A stretch of 64,000 nucleotides of DNA from Helianthus annuus. Its lineage: Eukaryota > Streptophyta > Magnoliopsida > Asterales > Asteraceae. The position numbers and the translations under genes are program-made. The notes under the pieces were generated by a model. It had not been told where the DNA came from. It saw nothing but the letters and a program-made list of their open reading frames with translations, and did no database searches. How positions within the stretch are numbered: position 1 is the stretch's first letter; every line of letters begins with the position of its first letter. This document shows positions 10,789-23,961 of this stretch, piece by piece. The stretch spans positions 106,477,591-106,541,590 of the forward strand of contig NC_035436.2 in assembly GCF_002127325.2 (NCBI RefSeq), in the 5' to 3' direction.

Positions 10789-13700
10789 TGTCACACCCTG
10801 GCTTTGCGGAAGCGTGGTTATTTTGGTGTGACTTCTTAATACCATAGCTTAACCATAACAAAGCTATATGAAATAAAACCATGCAAGATCATCCATTAAA
10901 TTAGGTTTTAGAAACCAAATACAACAACATTGTCTGAAGACGTTGACACATGCAACGTGAATTAAAATCTAATAACATAAACATTGTTCACAAACATCAA
11001 CATGACATAAACACAGTTTAAGGACTGTGACTCATCCAGGAAAAAGTCACATCCCCTAAACCCGGATGACCTCGTAACTAGCGCAATGGGAAAACGTGTC
11101 ATACCACGCCAGATCCTTTAATTCCTTGAAATACATGTAAGTTGAAAAATCAACAATAATGTTGAGCGAGTTCATGTGTAAGTGAGTAAATAAACCTTTG
11201 TATGTATAAAAACCCTGGTATGTAGCAAATAAGGAAAAAGAGATCACCAATGGTTTGCAAGGCCATTGATATGTGTGAAGTGCAAGTAGGAAGACTCAAA
11301 CCTAGCAGATTTATGCGTTGGGCACAAAGTCACCCCGAGGTCCGTACTGTTGGGCCTGGGGCTGGGCTCGCTACACCCAGATAGATCTACCGCTCCTGTC
11401 CCTCGGTCCTACCCTGAGTATTAATGGCCTCAAGTTTCTGCCTACCCACTCACATGATCTAAGTAGTAAACCTCCTTACGCTAATCATACCATGTATAAA
11501 GTACTTGTAATCAAAGTAACATGTATTTCACCCCCGCAGTTTAGAAAACTGAAAACAGTTAAGAGAAAAGGGGGACATGAACTCACAGTGGTGCGTCTCT
11601 ACCAAGTATATCTCCTGATCAAGCAGCTGTGCGACGACCTACATGTACTAAGTCTCTTAGACGGACGGCCGTGCCTTAGCTTTATGGTTTAAGTTTTTGG
11701 GAAATAGTTAGACAACTATTTCATGTTTACATTCTGTATATACTTGGTAATTATTTTCCTTCCCAAGGATGGGGGATTTAATACATGAGCGTTCGTATAA
11801 CTTCGGAATATATCATTAAGTCTCACTTAATATATATTTTACTTCTTATTCCAAAATATAAATATTCTTCCCAAAAATATTATATTTTAATACATATGAT
11901 TTTTCCCAAAATAATACCTTGACAAAAATACGCGTTCATAATATTTCCTTAAATGCGTAAGTTACGTTTTAAAGGTCAGGTGGTATAAACTATACCGTTG
12001 CAACTTAAATATTTATCGTAAAGGCGTTTGTATTATTTTGGATTCGTTAACACGGTAATATTATTTTTACCCTAAAAATAATATTTGTATATTTCACAAA
12101 ATAATCATAAACACATAACAAGTGACGTTATGAAGAATATATATACTAAATATATATTTATCAAGTTTTATTTTGTGAAATTCCACCTCCGATATTTTGT
12201 AAATAAAGTCGTGGCGAAATCTATAATTTGAAAACAAGTCAAAATGTATTTCTAACACTTATAGTGGAAATATTTCTAAGTGTTAGGTTTTTGGAAAAAT
12301 TTCGCCAGAGTCGCCCCTGTAACTGGAGGTGACCACGCTTTCAAACGTATCATTTTCTTTTATAAATCAAACCAACAATCTTCTCATTCAATCAAAACAA
12401 TGTTCAAAGCAGCGAACTAGTCAATAAATATGTAAATCGCCAGAATCACATGAACTTGTAGTTTTTCCAAAACTATGAAGTAAATCCCATTACTTTTAGT
12501 GGATCTTCATATAAATCAATCCGGTTTCGCAAAAACCTCTCTTTTAAAGAAATTCCATCTTTACAACTTCTTGTAAAATTTTACAAAACTAGTTCTTTGT
12601 CGAAACTTAGCGTTACACAAGTGTTTACACACTTGTGTGTTTTAAAAATCATTCTTGTTTGTGTAAGGTCCGGTTTCGGAAAATATGATTTCTTTGACAC
12701 TTGGTCCTTTGAAAATACCGCTTGTAGATCCGTAGATCTACTAGTTTTAAACACTTTTTCATAAGAAAAATCGTTTTTACACAAGTTCATGATTCGTGTA
12801 TGGTAGAGTTTCATCACTTAACCCTTGTTACATTAAAACAAATTGTATGTCATGATCCATGATCATGACCAATCCGGGTTAGACGATGATCCGAGCTACC
12901 ACAACATAGATCGGCACTAAATAATTACACAAAACAAATCTTCCAAGATTTACACAACCCTTGTGCTATTAACCAACATATTCGTCATTTTTAGTACACT
13001 TTTACATCTCATCTTGTATGTTTACGAGTTTTATCCGTCATATATCGTTTTAACCACTTTAAAATAGATCGAGAGGGTGTTTATAGTAACTTACTACTAG
13101 CTCGAGGCTAGGGAAGATTCTAGTCGAAGAATGAGTGGATAAAAGAAATGAGATGAGGTCCTTCGAGTTCCGAATGCACCAAGCCTCCTCGTGTGTGATC
13201 CTTAGCACTTGTATGATCTTGAAATAGCTTGAACAAAATCGAAATATGGATGGATGATATAGGGGTGTTCGGCCGAGAGTTTATAGAGAGGAGAGGGAGA
13301 GTTTTGATGGTGAAATGTTAAGTGAATGATATGGTGTGCCAAGACTAGATCTTATAGGCAACTTCAAGTTCACAATCCAATGGTTCATGTGCTTTCTTGA
13401 TATGGGACAAGTATGATTAAATTAATCAAATGAAGGACATGAGGTGTCCCTCTTGGGGACGGTTTGGTTAGGGGGGGGGGTTACCCGGTTCATTTCCAAC
13501 TAAACATTAGGTATTAGTTAGTTAAGTTAAGTTAGTTTAGGGATTAACCCGGTTACTAACGTGTTATGCATTAAAGCGGGTGTTAAGGTATTCGGGGACC
13601 CTAACTGGCTCAGAAAAAGATAAACAATGTAAATGGCAATATTTTCATGTTCCGGGTAAAGTCCGGTTGTTCGGTTGGATAGTAATCCGTTGAAGCGCTT

Positions 13701-14220
13701 AGCAAAGCTTTAAAGTGTCGTTATTATTATTTTTAGTGACATGACTTATTCCCGACACTTTGGAAAGTGTCTAGTAATATTTTTCTCATGTTTTGGCACT
13801 TTATTAGTTAACCAAGTGCTGAATTTTGTACTTAGAGTACGTTGTAGGCACATCCTGTCACTGTAACTTATTCCTAGAGACGCAGTTCTACAACCCTTAT
13901 ATCCCTACACTCTCTACTAGTGTAGTAAAATATTTCTGGCTCATACAGGCCTTAGAGGCAGTGTCTGCCTGATGCTGGCTTTATCAGCATGTTTTGATAG
14001 GTTATCCGTTCATTGTGCTACTGTGCTTTTGTGCATCATGCTTGTCACTAAAGTTCAGCATGTAAATAATGTAGTGACAGTAAATAAAGTATGATGCAGG
14101 TATGTGCATGTATCAGTAATCAAGTAGTAGTTTATCCACAATTTCAGGTAGGCATAGTAATTAAGCAGTAATTAATTATTAATTAAGTCGTACTGATACC
14201 TGATTTAGTGAGGGTTGTCA
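10789..14220 (-). repeat. Element Z 5' LTR
   Basis: A 3432-bp LTR bounded on the plus strand by TGTCACACCCTGG at left and GGTTGTCA at right. It aligns over its length with element A's 3.4-kb LTR in reverse orientation, with substantial divergence, so A and Z belong to one family. A probable promoter lies near 13280. No host gene found inside. Confidence 0.88.
13280..13285 (-). promoter_or_regulatory. TATA box of element Z 5' LTR
   Basis: The minus strand reads CTCTCTATAAACTCTCGG followed by CCGAACACCCC. Element A has a TATAAAT in the same LTR context, also followed by a CGGCCGAACAC sequence, which supports a conserved core promoter. Confidence 0.6.
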
Positions 14221-14717
14221 AACAAAGTAACATGTATAGTTCCCCCCGAGAGTTATAAAACCGAAAATGTTTAAAAGAAAAGGGGGACATGAACCCATTG
14301 GGTTGTCTCGTTTTGCATACGCAGACCAACCCAGTCCCGTTGTTGTAACTAGGACATTCCCGTCTCAAGTCATGAAAATCATGCACGTTTCGTAAATACG
14401 CATGTGTTTTGTAAAACCGGTATGTTTAGTCTAAATCGTTTGTAAACCATTAAAGTTCCTTGAAATCCATTCGCAACACGGTTTAGAAATATGAGTTTTC
14501 GACCCATTCCATTTTCAGTTATTCATAACAGTAACGTTTTAAATGTAAGTCACAGTTATTCATTTGACTCGTCTCATGCAATATGGATAAAGATAACCCA
14601 ATGGTACTTTATTTACGTAAAGGGTTTGAAATTGATAACTCTACATGTATAGAGTTCAAAGAAGATGATTAATGTTGGTCTTTTTACATAATGAGTTGAT
14701 GAGATTATTGTGTGTAG
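14221..14717 (-). repeat. Relic of a gypsy LTR fragment beside element Z
   Basis: Bases 14222-14310 resemble an internal part of element Z's LTR near 11512-11600: both have AAAGTAACATGTAT, a C-run and AAAAGGGGGACATGAAC in the same order. The rest has no recognisable gene. Z appears to have landed in or against an older related LTR. The last bases lead into the splice acceptor of the kinase pseudogene. Confidence 0.55.
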
Positions 14718-15843
14718 GTATACAAAGGCAGTCTACCAAATGGGCAGTTAGTCGCCAATAAAAGGGCTACACGGGGATCAACACAGGGTGGACTTGAGTT
14801 CAAAACTGAGATTGAACTTCTTTCAAGAGTTCATCACAAGAATCTTGTCAGCCTTGTAGGTTTCTGTTTGGATCAAGGTGAATAAATGTTGGTTTATGAG
14901 TTTATTGTGAATGGTACCGTCAAAGACAGCCTTTCAGGTAACTTTATCATTTCATTTACAGCTAAGCATTAGATATTCATTTAATATTCTAACGTGCTTG
15001 ATACACGCAGGGAGATCTGGATTTAGACTGGATTGGATAAGAAGACTTCGAATAGCACTGGGATCTGCAAAAGGATTACAATACTTGCTTGATCTTACCG
15101 ATCCTCCAATCATACATAGAGAGTCAAAACAAACAATGTCTTGTTAGATGAACGCTTAGTTGCAAAGGTGGCGGATTTCGGGCTATCCAAGTCACTTGGT
15201 GATGCAAATAGGACTCATGTTACTACTCAAGTCAAAGGGACAATGGTCAGTATATGTTTTTGATAATTAGTTTCATACCATCTGTAACAAGTGTTCATTT
15301 TAAATAATAAAACAAAGTTATGTATGTTAAGAATATGATCTGAAAATGTATGCCATTTGGTTTGATGCAGGGTTACATGGACCCATGTATTATATGACAA
15401 ACCAACTGACAGAAAATAGTGATGCTTATAGCTTTGGGGTTGTATTGTTGGAGCTAATAACAACACGAAACCCGATCGAGAAAGGGAAGCACATTGTGAG
15501 AGAAGTGAAAGAAGCAATGGATAGAAGTAAAGAGCTATACAACCTACAAGATGTGCTTGACCCGACCATCGGTTTGTCCACCCAACTAAAAGGTTTGGAA
15601 AGATTTGTAGACATCGCGTTGCGGTGTGTGGAAGAAACAGGAGATCGAAGACCGACGATGAGTGAAGTTGTGAAAGAGATTGAGAGCATTATGGAAGTTG
15701 CGGGTCTTAACCTGAATGCTGAGTCGGCATCAAATTCAGCTTCCTATGGTTACACGAATAAGGGAAGTGAACATCCTTATACTAATGACAGTCTGTTTGC
15801 TTATAGCGGTGACCATTTCCCTACAAAGTTGGATCCCAAGTAG
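14718..15843 (+). pseudogene. LRR receptor-like kinase, kinase-domain pseudogene fragment
   Basis: Three exon-like blocks remain: 14718-14937, 15011-15245 and 15371-15843, with GT/AG ends at the two introns. They encode a Ser/Thr kinase domain from VYKG after the glycine loop through subdomain XI, plus a Ser/Asn-rich tail ending at TAG 15841-15843. The motif set ([44 protein letters not shown]) fits plant LRR receptor-like kinases of the VIII-1 type. Lesions: an in-frame TAA near 14884; a 1-base loss in the HRD loop near 15122 that destroys the catalytic Asp codon; a 1-base loss in the DPE motif near 15383. The LRR ectodomain, membrane segment and start of the N-lobe are missing. Retained introns show a DNA-level duplicate rather than a processed copy. 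Confidence 0.88.
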
Positions 15844-16084
15844 AAATATTTGCATAATCAACTAGTTCCATGAATTGTTAAATGTTGTGTTATTTTCTTT
15901 TTATTTGTGTATAATGAGAACTAGAAACTATAGAGGTTTTATGTATTTGTTTATACGTTGTACACATAATATTGGATGCTATTCATTTTTTTCATTCGCC
16001 CAATGTGACAACACTACTATGTCGCGTATTGTCGCGTATTGCTCAAATCCTCAGCTATTTATAACTGTGGGTAATGCCTCCTTA
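15844..16084 (+). other. Flank of kinase pseudogene up to element D
   Basis: AT-rich sequence resembling the pseudogene's 3' untranslated region. It ends in CCTTA (16080-16084), the left target duplication of D. No gene seen. Confidence 0.5.
16080..16084. repeat. Target site duplication CCTTA (left), element D
   Basis: CCTTA at 16080-16084 is repeated at 28761-28765, flanking element D. It also directly precedes the copia LTR start once D is removed. Confidence 0.9.
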
Positions 16085-19000
16085 TGTCACACCCCGGCCT
16101 CGTATAACATGCAACCGCGGCGGAAACGCCGGGGAGTGTTGGGACAGAATTAATTGTTTCATAACCATGGAAACCAAAGTTTCATTTTATTTATTTAACA
16201 AGCGTAATACATTGTCTTAAACAGGAAAACAAAGAGTTCGTGACATAATTAAACTAGTCTATCTTCATTTTTAGTCTCTAAGGCACAGGTCCGCCCTAGT
16301 GTCATGATCATCATCCTATGGAACAGCTCCTGAAAACACATGTGAAAGTAGGTACGTCAGCATAAAAATGCCTGTGTGATACATAGGTTTTGTGAAAATG
16401 GGATTCATGACTTGAGTTTAAAGAAATGTTTAATAACAGTCAGTCATGAACCTTGTAATTTGTCTTGCTTTGTAAACCATTTGAAAAACGATAATATCAG
16501 ATGATATGTATAGATAAGTGTAAGGTTAAACGAGTAACCAAGTAAAATGAGTTGAATAAGATAAGTTGTTTGTAAAAATAATGTCTTGTGAAGAGTATGT
16601 TATTTGTGTAAAATATAATGTGTCTAAACTGAAATGACTTAGATAACGCTACGATATGTAATATTATACAAGCATTTATATATAGGAAGTACCAGCGGCG
16701 TATCCAGCATGTTTGTATCATATTACATACGCCACGTTACTCCAACCATTTACCCAAACCAACCACCATGTAAATTGTTCATGTATAAATCAATTGTCAA
16801 GTGTTATTGTGTAAACTATATCGAAATGTCTATGTTCAATGTAAACCACCAAGTATGTATATCAATGTCAAAATGTTTATGTTTAATGTAGATCATGTAA
16901 TGTGTACCCAAAATATATCTTGTATGGTAAGTGAGATGTATCAACTAAACCATATGTAAAATGCACAAAACAAGGTGTTGAAGTAAAACATGGTTTAAAT
17001 CAACGTTATGTTTTGTGGAACAATGCATGCTCTACTGATATAAACACTTATGCGGTATTGTGAAAATGCATACATTCAAGCCTTGAGACTGTGGCGATAA
17101 ACCCTTAAACAAATTAAAGGTTTATCTTAGTTATGTATATCGAATTCGGTCATTCCTTCCAATCCAAACAAACCCAGGATTTCAGGAACGGGAGTTGTCA
17201 ATTCCTATGGTACCACTACCCACTAACGAACGGCGTAGCTAATGTTAATGAATGTATTGTTCCATGTTAAACAAACAAAATGTCATACCAAAATGAAGGC
17301 ATGTGATGTAAGCAATTGTACTAAGTATGCACACAATGGGCATAAATAGCATGAAATGTAATGTGAAACAATGTACTAAGTACGCACACAATGGGCATAC
17401 ATAGCATGAAATGTAATGTAAAACAATGTACTAAGTACGCACACAATGGGCATACATAGCATGAAATGTAATGAAATCATGTACTATAATGTACTAACGG
17501 ACATAGCCGGTATATGATGTGAAAACAGGAAAGCATGAAAGTAACAAGTAGGCACATGTGTTTCACCCCAAAACAGTTTGGAATACAGTAAAAGAGGGGT
17601 TCAATGTACTCACCTGAGATTGCTTTGAATTCCTTGTGTAATAATCACACAATGCTAGAGATCACGGGATATCAAACGGCACCTAATAGGTAGCTATATT
17701 AATATACCGGACCAAAATCGGAAGGATCGGATAGTATGCGGGTTTGTAAACCAAACGAGTATGCAGACTCGTGAAATATGATTTAACAAAGCCTACATAC
17801 TAAAATGAAACCTAACCTAAGTGCTTACGATCCATTACGACCCGTTTAGGTAGCTTATGCTACCTTAACGCGTCGTTCGCGTAGAACGCGTTTGGAACGC
17901 CTAACATCGTGACCACAAGGTATAACCTTGGAAGGTTATAGCTATGGTCACCTAATGTGTTTGGTCGGATCCTAATGATCGACCAAATGGGTTAGGTTCG
18001 AAAGTATAAGCGATTGTTTAGATCGCTTACCTTACGACCCTATATATGCACTAAACTAAAAGTGACGAGCTAAGCATGTTAGGACATGCTTAACTAAGTT
18101 TAGAAAACAGGTTTGGCATCAAAACAAACGGCTTTGATGCTCACGAGTAGTTTGGTTACACAGAAAGTCAAACAAAACGCTGACTTTTGGACTCGAAAAG
18201 CGAATAAAAGAACGAAAGAACACTTACGTAGGCTCCCCGAATGCTAATCTAGATCAAAATGGCTCAGGTATGAAACAAAGGTTCCAACTTAGAGCTTTAG
18301 ATCAGATTTTGTGAGATTTTAACCCAAAGGGGGGGGGGGTATTTATAGGAAAAGTAAAGCCGTTAGGATCGTTTCTTGAATATCGTGCCACGATCTTATG
18401 CGTACACTTGTCAAGTTGTTGTGGTAGCTCAAAATGACCCTAACTCTACAGATTGTGAAAGGGCATTGCCCTTTGGAGTGTTTGAAAGGCCAATCTTAGC
18501 AAGAAAACAAAGTTTCTGCTACTGAAGGGGCCATGCGGCCCACATCAGGATCAGACAAAACTCAGGCGGGCCGCCTGGCTATGTCTGATCTGCACCAACT
18601 TTAAGAATTGGCAGTTTTGGTCCCTGTTGCATGTTTAAGCCATTTCTGACACTTCTAAGGCCCGTAAAGCCAACTTTAAGGCCCTAAAATGATGCCTAAA
18701 CATTGTGGACATGAAACATGCTCAAAAATATGTCGGATGTTGGTTCGTTTGGCCATACGATCGCGATGTTCGCTTAATTACGATGGAATGCGCATAAGCG
18801 CGAAAGACGATCCAAATGACGCGACGAATGGATTTTTCTCATGCCAAACACTAAGGCATAATATTAGGATGCTTACATAAATTTTTGGATGTCCGGATGT
18901 ATTCAGAACGTAAGTTATGCGCGAAAGTGCAAACTTGTGCACTTTTTGACACTTTTAGCCCTGAATGATCCAAAAGTTTGTTTTAGCATACCAAACCCCT

Positions 19001-19422
19001 CAAAGCCTATTTCTAAGCTATGTAAAGGATATTTATGGTATATTTAACTTATGGACATGTTCCGGAATGTTTGTTATAGTTCAAATTGGCATACTTTCGC
19101 AGTTTGTCAAGTTTAGTCCCTGTAAGCGAATTAACTTGTTTTTGCCATACCAAAGCCTTCAAAACTTATTTCTAAGTTATGTAAATGTTATTTAAGGTAT
19201 GTTGAGTATATGTTGATGTTCCGGAGTATTTGTCGCATTAAACTGAGTACGTTTACGCACCAGTTTGCGTATAATTCTCAAGAAAGCGATGTAGAGTTTG
19301 AAATTTGAACAAAAGTCAAAACATGAAAAATGTAAAACACAACCAAACAAACGTTGGGATAAAATAACATTGTTTTATTGATAACTGAACTGTTCACAAT
19401 GATTACAAGCACAAATGTTACA
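16085..19422 (-). repeat. Element D 3' LTR
   Basis: 3338 bp, from TGTCACACCCCGG to ...AAATGTTACA. It is the unrearranged copy. It lacks roughly 160 bases present in the other LTR at about 27335-27495, lost between short matching sequences. Confidence 0.9.
17308..17472 (-). repeat. Tandem repeat in element D 3' LTR
   Basis: About three units of roughly 57 bases (consensus includes TACTAAGTACGCACACAATG and GGGCATACATAGCATG). The 5' LTR has about four units at 26436-26650. Confidence 0.75.
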
Positions 19423-19458
19423 GTCTCCCCTACTTGTGGAAATTTCGTCCCGAAATTT
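19423..19458 (-). promoter_or_regulatory. Element D polypurine tract and hairpin
   Basis: The complement of GTCTCCCCTACTTGTGG is a purine-rich tract next to the LTR. It is followed internally by AAATTTCGTCCCGAAATTT at 19440-19458, the same inverted repeat as in the other gypsy elements. Confidence 0.75.
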
Positions 19459-22400
19459 ATTTAGAGGAAACTCGTGGAAAAAGATGCGGATATTTCGCCT
19501 TCATTTGATCTTCACGTTCCCAAGTAAACTCGGGCCCACGCTTAGATTCCCAACGAACCTTGACCAAAGTAATGCGCTTGCGTTTAAGCCACTTGACTTC
19601 ACGTTCCATGATTTCCACCGGTTTCTCAACAAATTTCAGTGTTTTATCAACACGAATTTCGTCAAGCGGTATGTGGAGGTTCTCATCAGCTAAACACCTC
19701 TTGAGATTGGACACGTGAAAGGTTGGATGAACATTTCCAAGTTCAGGAGGTAATTCAAGTCTGTAGGCTACCTTACCGATTCTTTCGACGATCTTGAATG
19801 GTCCAACGTATCTAGGTGCAAGTTTTCCTTTCTTTCCAAATCTGATCACACCTTTCCAAGGTGAGACCTTAAGTAATACACGATCACCGACTTGAAAATC
19901 CAAGGGCTTGCATTTTAGGTCCGCGTAACTCTTTTGACGGCTTCTAGTTGTCTGAAGGTTATCATTCCAGTAAGACTGAGCCTCGCCAATCTCATTCCAG
20001 CAGACTGGTGAACAACATTTTCGACGATAGAGAGCCTCGAAAGGAGCCATGTTGATGCTGGAGTGATAACTGTTGTTGTAGGAGAATTCAATCAATGGAA
20101 GATGTGAATCCCAACTACCACCAAAATCGATCACACAAGCTCTAAGCATATCCTCTAGTATCTGGATTGTTCTTTCAGATTGGCCATCCGTTTGTGGATG
20201 ATAAGCTGTGCTCAGATTGAGTTGGGACCCCATAGCAGACTGCATGGTTCTCCAAAAATGAGAAGTGAAACGAGCATCTCTGTCAAAAATGATGTTCAAA
20301 GGAACACCATGTCGAGCTACAATTTCATCTACGTAGATTTGAGCAAGTTTGTCAGCCGAAAAATCCTCACGGATTGGCAAGAAATGCGCTGACTTGGTAA
20401 GACGATCAACGACTACCCAGATGGCATCGTGACCTTTCTTTGTGCGTGGGAGTTTAGTAATGAGATCCATAGTAATGTTTTCCCATTTCCAAACTGGGAT
20501 ATCTGGTTGCTCCAATAAACCAGAAGGACGCTGATGTTCAGCCTTAACCTTAAGACAAGTAAGGCATTTTGATACATATAAGGCAATATCTTTCTTCATA
20601 CCAGGCCACCAATATTGAATACGAAGATCCTTATACATCTTATCTGAGCCAGGATGAATAGAATAACGTGACTTATGGGCTTCATCCATAAGCAAGGTAC
20701 GAAGATTATCTTGGCTTGGGACCCATAAACGGTCCATGAAGTAATATGATCCATTGTCCTTCAGTTCAAGAGCAGGTGTTATGTGATAAGGAAATTCCTA
20801 ATCCATCAAACCTTGTGAAACACAAGATTGTTGAGCCTGAAAAATACGGGCTTGGATGTCGAATTGAGCTTGAATAACAGATTGGACACGAACACAATGA
20901 AGCTTAGTACGTTCCTTGCGACTCAATGCATCGGCTACGACATTCGCCTTACCAGGATGGTAGCGAATTTCGCAGTCATAGTCGTTTAGAAGTTCAACCC
21001 AACGTCGCTGCCTCATGTTGAGCTCTTTCTGATTGAAGATATGCTGAAGACTTTTGTGGTCCGTGAAAACCACACATTTTGTACCGTACAAATAGTGTCT
21101 CCAGATCTTAAGAGCGAAGACAACTGCACCCAATTCAAGATCATGAGTGATGTAGTTTTTCTCATGTATCTTCAACTGCCTCGATGCGTATGCTATAACT
21201 TTGTTTCTTTGCATCAGGATGCAGCCATGACCTAATTTAGATGCGTCGCAATAAACGACGAAATCATCATTGCCCTCAGGCAAGGTTAGAACAGGCGCGT
21301 CGCAAAGTTTTTGTTTCAAAGTCAGAAATGCTTCATCTTGTTTGAATCCCCAATCAAATGGCTTGTTCTTCTGAGTTAGAGCAGTTAGAGGAACTGCAAT
21401 CTTCAAGAAATTTTCAATGAAGCGGCGATAATAACCCGCTAGACCAAGAAAAGAACGAACTTCAGTAGGAGTAGTAGGCGTATCCCAATCCTTGATCGCA
21501 CTGATCTTGGAGGGATCTACATGAATACCTTGATCGTTGACAATGTGTCCTAAGAATTGAACCTCTTTAAGCCAAAATTCACACTTGGAGAATTTGGCAA
21601 AAAGTTGCTCTTTCTTTAGGAGTTCCAACGTAAGACGAAGGTGTTGCTCATGATCAGCTCGCGTCTTAGAATATATCAAAATGTCATCGATGAAAACGAT
21701 GATGAACTTATCCAAATAAGGTTTGCAGACCCTATTCATCAAGTCCATGAAAACAGCAGGAGCATTAGTCACACCGAATGGCATGACTGTGAACTCATAA
21801 TGCCCATAGCGAGTGCGGAACGCTGTCTTGGGAATATCTTCTTCATGCACACGGAGTTGATGATATCCAGATTGAAGATCAATCTTTGAAAAATAAGAAG
21901 CACCTTGCAATTGATCAAAGAGATCATCAATGCGAGGTAGGGGATATCGATTCTTGATGGTGAGCTTGTTAAGCTCACGATAATCGATACACTTCCTAAA
22001 AGATCCATACTTCTTCATGACAAAAAGAACGGGAGCACCCCAAGGTGAAAAGCTAGGATGGATAAAACCTTTGTCGGAGAGCTCCTGAAGCTGCTTAGAC
22101 AACTCTTGCATCTCAGACGGTGCAAGACGGTATGGAGCTCTGGCAATGGGTTTTGCACCAGGTACGAGATCAATACGGAACTCGACTTGGCGTGCTGGGG
22201 GTAGACCAGGTAACTCTTCAGGGAAAACCTCTGGATAATCCCGAACAACAGGAATATCTGAAATGGACTTACCCTTGCCTTTATCTGCTGTAATATGTGC
22301 TAAGAAAGCCACATAATTCTTCCGTAGATACTTCCGTGCTTTAAAACAAGACATGAGTTTGAGACCACCGGCATGCTTCTCACCACGAACCTGTAGGATC

Positions 22401-23961
22401 TCGCCTGTCGACAGCGGTACACGAACAATCTTCTCAGAACAAACTATCTCTGCGCGATGCTTAGATAACCAATCCATACCCACAATAACGTCGAAGCTTC
22501 TAAGTTGCATTGGCGTGAGGTCAATAGGAAAAATATGGTCGTTAAGGTTCAACTGGCAGTTGCGGAGAACAGAATCAAGAACAATGGGTTCACCACTGGC
22601 AACCTCTACTGTCAATGGTTTACCTAGTTTCGTTCTAGACATGCGAAGCATTGGCTCAAAAGACAATGACACAAAACTCTTGTCGGCACCCGAATCAAAA
22701 AGAACAGATGCAGGCTGATTATTAATAAAGAACGTACCGTTCACCACTTCATTGTCTGCTTGTGCCTCTTGAGCATTCATGTTGAAGACTCGCCCTCGAG
22801 CCTGAGCCTGATTCTGATTCTGGTTCTGGTTTGCTAGCCTTGGGCACCGGTTTCTGTAGTGGTCAGATCCCCACAGTTATAACAAGCACCTGGTAGGTAG
22901 TTTGGTCGTGCAGCCTGACCCTGTTGCTGAGCAGGAGGCTGAGCAACTTGTTGAGCCGGGTTCTGAGCTGCGCGATTTTGAGCAAACCGACAAACATCGA
23001 CAAGATGACCTGACTTCCCACAGTTAGTACAGAAACGGCACTGTTGTTGCGACTGATGGTGACTGTTGCACCTATTGCACAAAGGTGCATTCCCTGAATA
23101 GGGCTTTTTCGCTGGAGGCTGTGCGGGTTGGTTGGGAGCTGCCTGGTTAGCTTGGGCAGTGACAGCAAAATTTTGGGAAGCCTTACGCTTCCTTGACCCC
23201 CTTGAGGAACCAGAATCCTTTCCCTTCTTGTTTTGACCTTTCTTGCTATCTTCCTTGTCAGATGACTGTTTCTTACCATTGTCACCCTTCCTGTGTAATT
23301 TATTCTTCCGAATCTGCTACTCAGTCAATGTCGCTGATTACTCGATTGCCTGATGGAGTGTGGTAGGATTGCTACCAGTGATAATGTCTTGTACCGAGTC
23401 AGGCAGGCCGTCGATGTACCTTTCGATAGCCTTGTCGAGTGGGGCGACCATAGTCGGGCAAAGTAGACTCAACTCCTCAAACCTATCAGTATATGCCCTG
23501 TGCTCGCCACTATCTTGCTTCAAATCATCAAACTCTTTCTCCAACGCTCGTTGCTCATGACGAGGATAAAACTCCCTCATCATAAGAGCTCTTAGTTCAG
23601 CACACGTTTGTGCTAGAGCAACTTCTGCACCACGGTCTCTCATTACCCCATTCCACCATGTAAGAGCCCTCTTCTGAAACACGCTTGAAGAAAACTCGAC
23701 CTTGCGATTATCCGGACAGTTCACGTGGCGAAAAGTATTCTCGATGCTCTCGAACCATTGAAGAAGCCCAGTTGCTCCCTCAGAACCACTAAACTTGAGT
23801 GGTTTAGCCGAGTTAAAGTTCTTCAAATTGCATGTACCGTTGTTGTTGTTGTTGGCTTGGTTCCATTGAGCAAAGAGATTTGGGAATTGAGCAGCCATCT
23901 GCTGCGCAATAATTTCTGCCAGCTCGGCAGTTGCTATCTGGTGTTCGCGTCGAGGAGACAT
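19457..23961 (-). pseudogene. Element D gag-pol polyprotein (degraded)
   Basis: It starts at the ATG at 23961 (product MSPRREHQ). Order: gag core, zinc knuckles (CTNCGKSGH and CYNCGD), protease DSGAD, RT with FIDD, RNase H, integrase HHCC and core, and a chromodomain-like tail ending at TAA 19457-19459. Lesions: TAA at 23338-23340 and TAG at 23317-23319 in gag; a 1-base loss in the last zinc knuckle near 22868; TAG at 20798-20800 between RNase H and integrase; and an apparent in-frame loss in integrase near 19965. The RT-RNase H block 20798-22780 remains open for 660 codons. Unlike Z, B and C, no intron-like insert precedes the gag core; the Asn-rich stretch runs straight into CNLKNF. Not functional as it stands. 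Confidence 0.9.

Larger units (their letters stand above)
1..14220 (-). mobile_element. Element Z: Ty3/Gypsy chromovirus (Tekay/Del-like), left end outside window
   Basis: This is a complete-looking LTR retrotransposon read on the minus strand. In element order it has a 5' LTR (10789-14220), an iMet primer site, a repeat-rich leader, an extra acidic ORF, gag-pol, a polypurine tract and a 3' LTR that runs off the left edge (1-730). The first 730 bases match the far end of the right-hand LTR with about 8 differences by eye, near 1%. The clade call rests on the integrase C-terminal chromodomain-like end and overall polyprotein order. The right terminus reads ...GGTTGTCA and lacks two bases of the expected GGTTGTCACA. 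No target duplication can be checked because the other end is outside. A solo LTR has inserted at 1051-3889. Confidence 0.9.

Noticed and set aside
14183..14386. Minus-strand ORF crossing the right end of element Z
   Set aside because: It spans the LTR boundary into relic sequence, so it is a chance frame.
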